Of a stretch of DNA of 40,545 bases, positions 38,219 through 40,545 are shown in pieces (positions within the stretch are counted from its first letter, which is position 1; the number at the start of each line of letters is the position of its first letter). Below the pieces are notes generated by a model. That model saw nothing but the letters and a program-made list of their open reading frames with translations. It did not search any database and was not told where the DNA came from. This DNA is from Caulobacter sp. AP07 (GTDB taxonomy: Bacteria; Pseudomonadota; Alphaproteobacteria; Caulobacterales; Caulobacteraceae): NCBI RefSeq assembly GCF_000281955.1, contig NZ_AKKF01000200.1, positions 1 to 40,545 of the forward strand, given 5' to 3'. Made by a program: the position numbers and the translations under genes.

Positions 38219-39414
38219 CCGCCGCCGCCCTGCGCCTTGACCCGGGGCCCCAGCTTCCGGACCTCGACGCGATCCTGCCCGGCCTGACCGCCGCCTTCGC
38301 CGCCACCGCCGGCCAGCACGACCGCGAGGCCAGCTTCCCGTTCGCCAATTTCGAGGCCTTGCGGCAGGCCAACCTGCTGGCCCTGACCGCGCCCCGCCGC
38401 CTGGGCGGGCTGGAGGCCGACCTGCCGACCGCCCTGAAGGTGATCTCGGCCGTCGCCCGGGGCGAGCCGGCCACCGCGCTGGTGCTGGTCATGCAGTACC
38501 TGTTCCACGCCTCGGTCGAGGGCCGCTCCGGCTGGCCCGAGCATCTGAAGTCGCGGGTGATCGGCGAGGCCATCGACAAGGGCGCGCTGATCAACGCCCT
38601 GCGGGTCGAGCCCGACCTCGGCACCCCGGCGCGCGGCGGCCTGCCGGGAACGGTCGCGCGGCGTACGCCGGAAGGCTGGCGGATCAGCGGTCGCAAGATC
38701 TATTCCACCGGCTCCACCGCCCTGACCTGGTTCGTGGTCTGGGCCCGCTCCGACGACAGGCCAGATCAAGGGGGGCCGCTGGTCGGCGGCTGGCTGGTCC
38801 GCGCCGACACCCCCGGGATCACGATCGAGGAGACCTGGGACCATCTGGGCCTGCGGGCCAGCGCCAGCCACGACGTGGTCTTCGAGGACGTGCTGGTCCC
38901 GCTCGACCACGCCCTGGACCCGCAGCCGGTCGGCGCTCCGCCGCCCTATCCGGCCAGCTTCGCCGCCTGGTCGGCGGTGCTGACCTCGGCGATCTACGAC
39001 GCCGTGGCCCGCGCCGCCCGCGACTGGCTGGTGGATTTCCTGTCGAACCGCAAGCCGGCCAACCTGGGCGCGGCGCTGTCGACCCTGCCCCGTTTCCAGG
39101 AGGCGGTCGGCGACATCGACGGCCTGCTGCTGTCCAACCGCGTCCTGCTCGACACGGCCGCGCGCGGCGAGGTCGGCGGGGTCGAGGCGGGCCTGGTCAA
39201 GCACCTGGTCACCGAGAACGCCATCAGCGTGGTCGAGAAGGCCCTGAAGCTGACCGGCAATCCCGGCCTGACCCGCCACAACCCCCTGGAGCGCCATCAC
39301 CGCGACGTGCTGTGCGGCCGGGTCCATACCCCGCAGTCCGACGTGGTGCTGAGCAGCGCCGGCAAGACGGCGTTCGCGGCCCATGCCAGCGAGATCGGCG
39401 AGGCCGGCCAATGA
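38215..39414 (+). CDS. Acyl-CoA-dehydrogenase-like flavoenzyme (SfnB/DszC-like)
   Basis: A 399-residue protein with the acyl-CoA dehydrogenase fold: an N-terminal helical domain, a middle beta domain with GWRISGRKIYSTGS and VFEDVLVPLDHAL, and a C-terminal helical domain ending ERHHRDVLCGRVHTPQSD. That ending and the operon context match the branch of flavin-dependent monooxygenases (SfnB, DszC) that use reduced flavin to attack small molecules, rather than beta-oxidation enzymes. It starts at TTG, overlapping the ATPase stop, with GAGGTGG upstream, and its own stop overlaps the next ATG. No flavin reductase is visible. The substrate is probably what the ABC transporter imports. Confidence 0.88.
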   Translation: MTAAALRLDPGPQLPDLDAILPGLTAAFAATAGQHDREASFPFANFEALRQANLLALTAPRRLGGLEADLPTALKVISAVARGEPATALVLVMQYLFHASVEGRSGWPEHLKSRVIGEAIDKGALINALRVEPDLGTPARGGLPGTVARRTPEGWRISGRKIYSTGSTALTWFVVWARSDDRPDQGGPLVGGWLVRADTPGITIEETWDHLGLRASASHDVVFEDVLVPLDHALDPQPVGAPPPYPASFAAWSAVLTSAIYDAVARAARDWLVDFLSNRKPANLGAALSTLPRFQEAVGDIDGLLLSNRVLLDTAARGEVGGVEAGLVKHLVTENAISVVEKALKLTGNPGLTRHNPLERHHRDVLCGRVHTPQSDVVLSSAGKTAFAAHASEIGEAGQ

Positions 39415-40361
39415 GCCGCCTGGTCGTCGCCAGCCAACTGCCGGAGCTGTTCAACAGCGTCTTCGCCCAGCATGTCGGCGACGCCGAGATCATCGCCGTG
39501 CCGCCGGGCCTGACCTCGCCTCTGCCCGACCACGCCAAGGTCCTGGTCGCCGCGCCGTTCCGCAAGGCGGGCGGCGTGCTGCCCGCCAAGGCGCCGGCCG
39601 GCTGGCCCTACGACGTCCAGTGGGTGCAACTGGTCTCGGTCGGCATCGACTTCTATCCCGACTGGCTGTTCGACGGTCCGGTGGTGACCTCGGCGCGCGG
39701 TTCCTCGGCCGTGGCCCTGGCCGAGTTCGCCCTGGCGGCCATCCTCTCCGAGGCCAAGCGCCTGCCGGAAATCTGGATCGACAAGGCCGAACGCTGGGCG
39801 CCCCAGCCCCTGAAGCTGATCGCCGGCACCACCCTGGGCCTGGTCGGGTTCGGGGCGATCGGCGAGGCCCTGGCCCCGCGCGCCCAGGCCCTGGGCCTGA
39901 ACGTCGTCGCCACTCGCCGCTCCGACAAGCCGATCCCGACGCCGGGCGTCGAGCGCGTCGCCGACCTGGTCACGCTGTTCGCCCGCAGCGACCACGTGGT
40001 GCTGGCCGCCCCGGCCACGCCCGAGACCCGTCAACTGATCGGCCGCGAGGTGCTGGCCGCCGCCAAGCCCGGCCTGCACCTGATCAACATCGCCCGCGGC
40101 GCGCTGATCGACGACGACGCCCTGCTGGCGGCGCTGGACGACGGCCGCCTGGCCCGCGCCAGCCTCGACGTCACCCATCCCGAACCGCTGACCGAGGGGC
40201 ATCCCTACTACAGCCATCCCAAGGTCCGGCTGTCGCCGCACACCTCGGTCCACACCCCCGACACCCGCATCAACCTGGCCACCCGCTTCGCCGAGAACCT
40301 GGCCCGGTTCCGGTCCGGCGCGCCCCTGGCCGACGTCGTCGACCTGTCGCGCGGCTACTGA
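39411..40361 (+). CDS. D-isomer-specific 2-hydroxyacid dehydrogenase
   Basis: A 316-residue NAD(P)-dependent dehydrogenase. The nucleotide motif GFGAIG is at 146-151, and the catalytic Arg229 (NIARGALID), Glu258 and His277 (SPHTS) are present. Family members interconvert 2-hydroxy and 2-keto acids such as glycerate, lactate or phosphoglycerate. It starts at an ATGA overlap with the flavoenzyme gene and is followed after 10 bp by the next operon member. Thr/Arg residues after the second strand (ATRRSDK) suggest NADP preference. In this operon it may reduce or oxidise a product made by the flavoenzyme. Confidence 0.92.
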   Translation: MSRLVVASQLPELFNSVFAQHVGDAEIIAVPPGLTSPLPDHAKVLVAAPFRKAGGVLPAKAPAGWPYDVQWVQLVSVGIDFYPDWLFDGPVVTSARGSSAVALAEFALAAILSEAKRLPEIWIDKAERWAPQPLKLIAGTTLGLVGFGAIGEALAPRAQALGLNVVATRRSDKPIPTPGVERVADLVTLFARSDHVVLAAPATPETRQLIGREVLAAAKPGLHLINIARGALIDDDALLAALDDGRLARASLDVTHPEPLTEGHPYYSHPKVRLSPHTSVHTPDTRINLATRFAENLARFRSGAPLADVVDLSRGY

Positions 40362-40371
40362 AGGACATCCC

Positions 40372-40545
40372 ATGACCGCCATCAGCCCCGCCCGGGCCTT
40401 CCAGACCCAGGGCCCCCATCCCGCCAAGATCGAGACCGTGCTGCCGGAGTTCGGCGCCAAGGCGCTGCCCGTCCAGCCGACCCACGAACAGGAGCGGCTC
40501 TATCGCAAGCAGCGCCTGGCGGCCTCCTACCGGCTGTTCGGCCGC
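40372..40545 (+). CDS. Truncated gene, probable class II aldolase/adducin family
   Basis: The gene starts at ATG with AAGGAC upstream and runs off the window after 58 codons. The visible end, EQERLYRKQRLAASYRLFGR, resembles the first helix of class II aldolase/adducin proteins, which cleave phosphorylated sugars or related hydroxyacids with a metal ion. The metal-binding histidines would be further on and cannot be checked. It is the fifth gene of the ABC operon. Confidence 0.6.
   Translation, partial: MTAISPARAFQTQGPHPAKIETVLPEFGAKALPVQPTHEQERLYRKQRLAASYRLFGR

Overview
This is a high-GC alphaproteobacterial chromosome segment, most likely from Caulobacter or a close relative such as Phenylobacterium. 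That assignment is an inference from gene content and style. It rests on a Caulobacter-type TonB-dependent receptor next to a flavin-dependent halogenase, a divergent senC / regB-regA redox locus, an intracellular PHB depolymerase, and many short fold-back repeats between genes. I saw no tRNA, rRNA, CRISPR array, transposase or phage gene. Genes are densely packed on both strands.

Left part (1-13.7 kb): mostly housekeeping and accessory genes. A TetR repressor and a saccharopine-dehydrogenase-like reductase diverge from a region holding two mirror-image operators. Next come a YgjP-type metallopeptidase, a small membrane protein, phaZ, and the senC / regB-regA locus that couples redox state to transcription. 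An SDR dehydrogenase, pterin dehydratase phhB and a HAD hydrolase follow; the SDR and HAD genes each carry the same CAAAC-N4-GTTTG operator. Then come a small secreted protein, a tandem repeat block, a 34-residue membrane peptide, an AsmA-family protein that probably starts at CTG, a YjhX-family protein starting at TTG, and ybaK.

Central part (13.7-27.2 kb): a carbohydrate-utilisation locus. It holds a GH3 beta-glucosidase, a tryptophan-halogenase-like flavoprotein, a TonB-dependent receptor, a very large GH2 enzyme with an N-terminal lectin-like domain, a ROK sugar kinase and a divergent ROK regulator. The 12-bp palindrome GACAGCGCTGTC occurs three times: over the receptor promoter, upstream of GH3, and inside the GH2 gene. 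A textbook intrinsic terminator lies between the GH3 operator and the GH3 start codon, which suggests attenuation. Proposed flow: the receptor imports an oligosaccharide, periplasmic GH3 and GH2 enzymes trim it, and the kinase phosphorylates the released sugar.

Right part (27.2-40.5 kb): a Cys-rich secreted protein, a Tat-exported flavin amine oxidase, an aldo/keto reductase plus MFS exporter pair with a divergent LysR regulator, a secreted alpha/beta hydrolase, and an FAD/NAD(P)-binding protein. The window ends in a LysR-regulated operon of taurine/sulfonate-type ABC permease, ATPase, acyl-CoA-dehydrogenase-like flavoenzyme, D-2-hydroxyacid dehydrogenase and a truncated gene that is probably a class II aldolase. 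A 20-bp motif shared between this operon's promoter region and the FAD/NAD(P) gene suggests co-regulation. The substrate is not evident.
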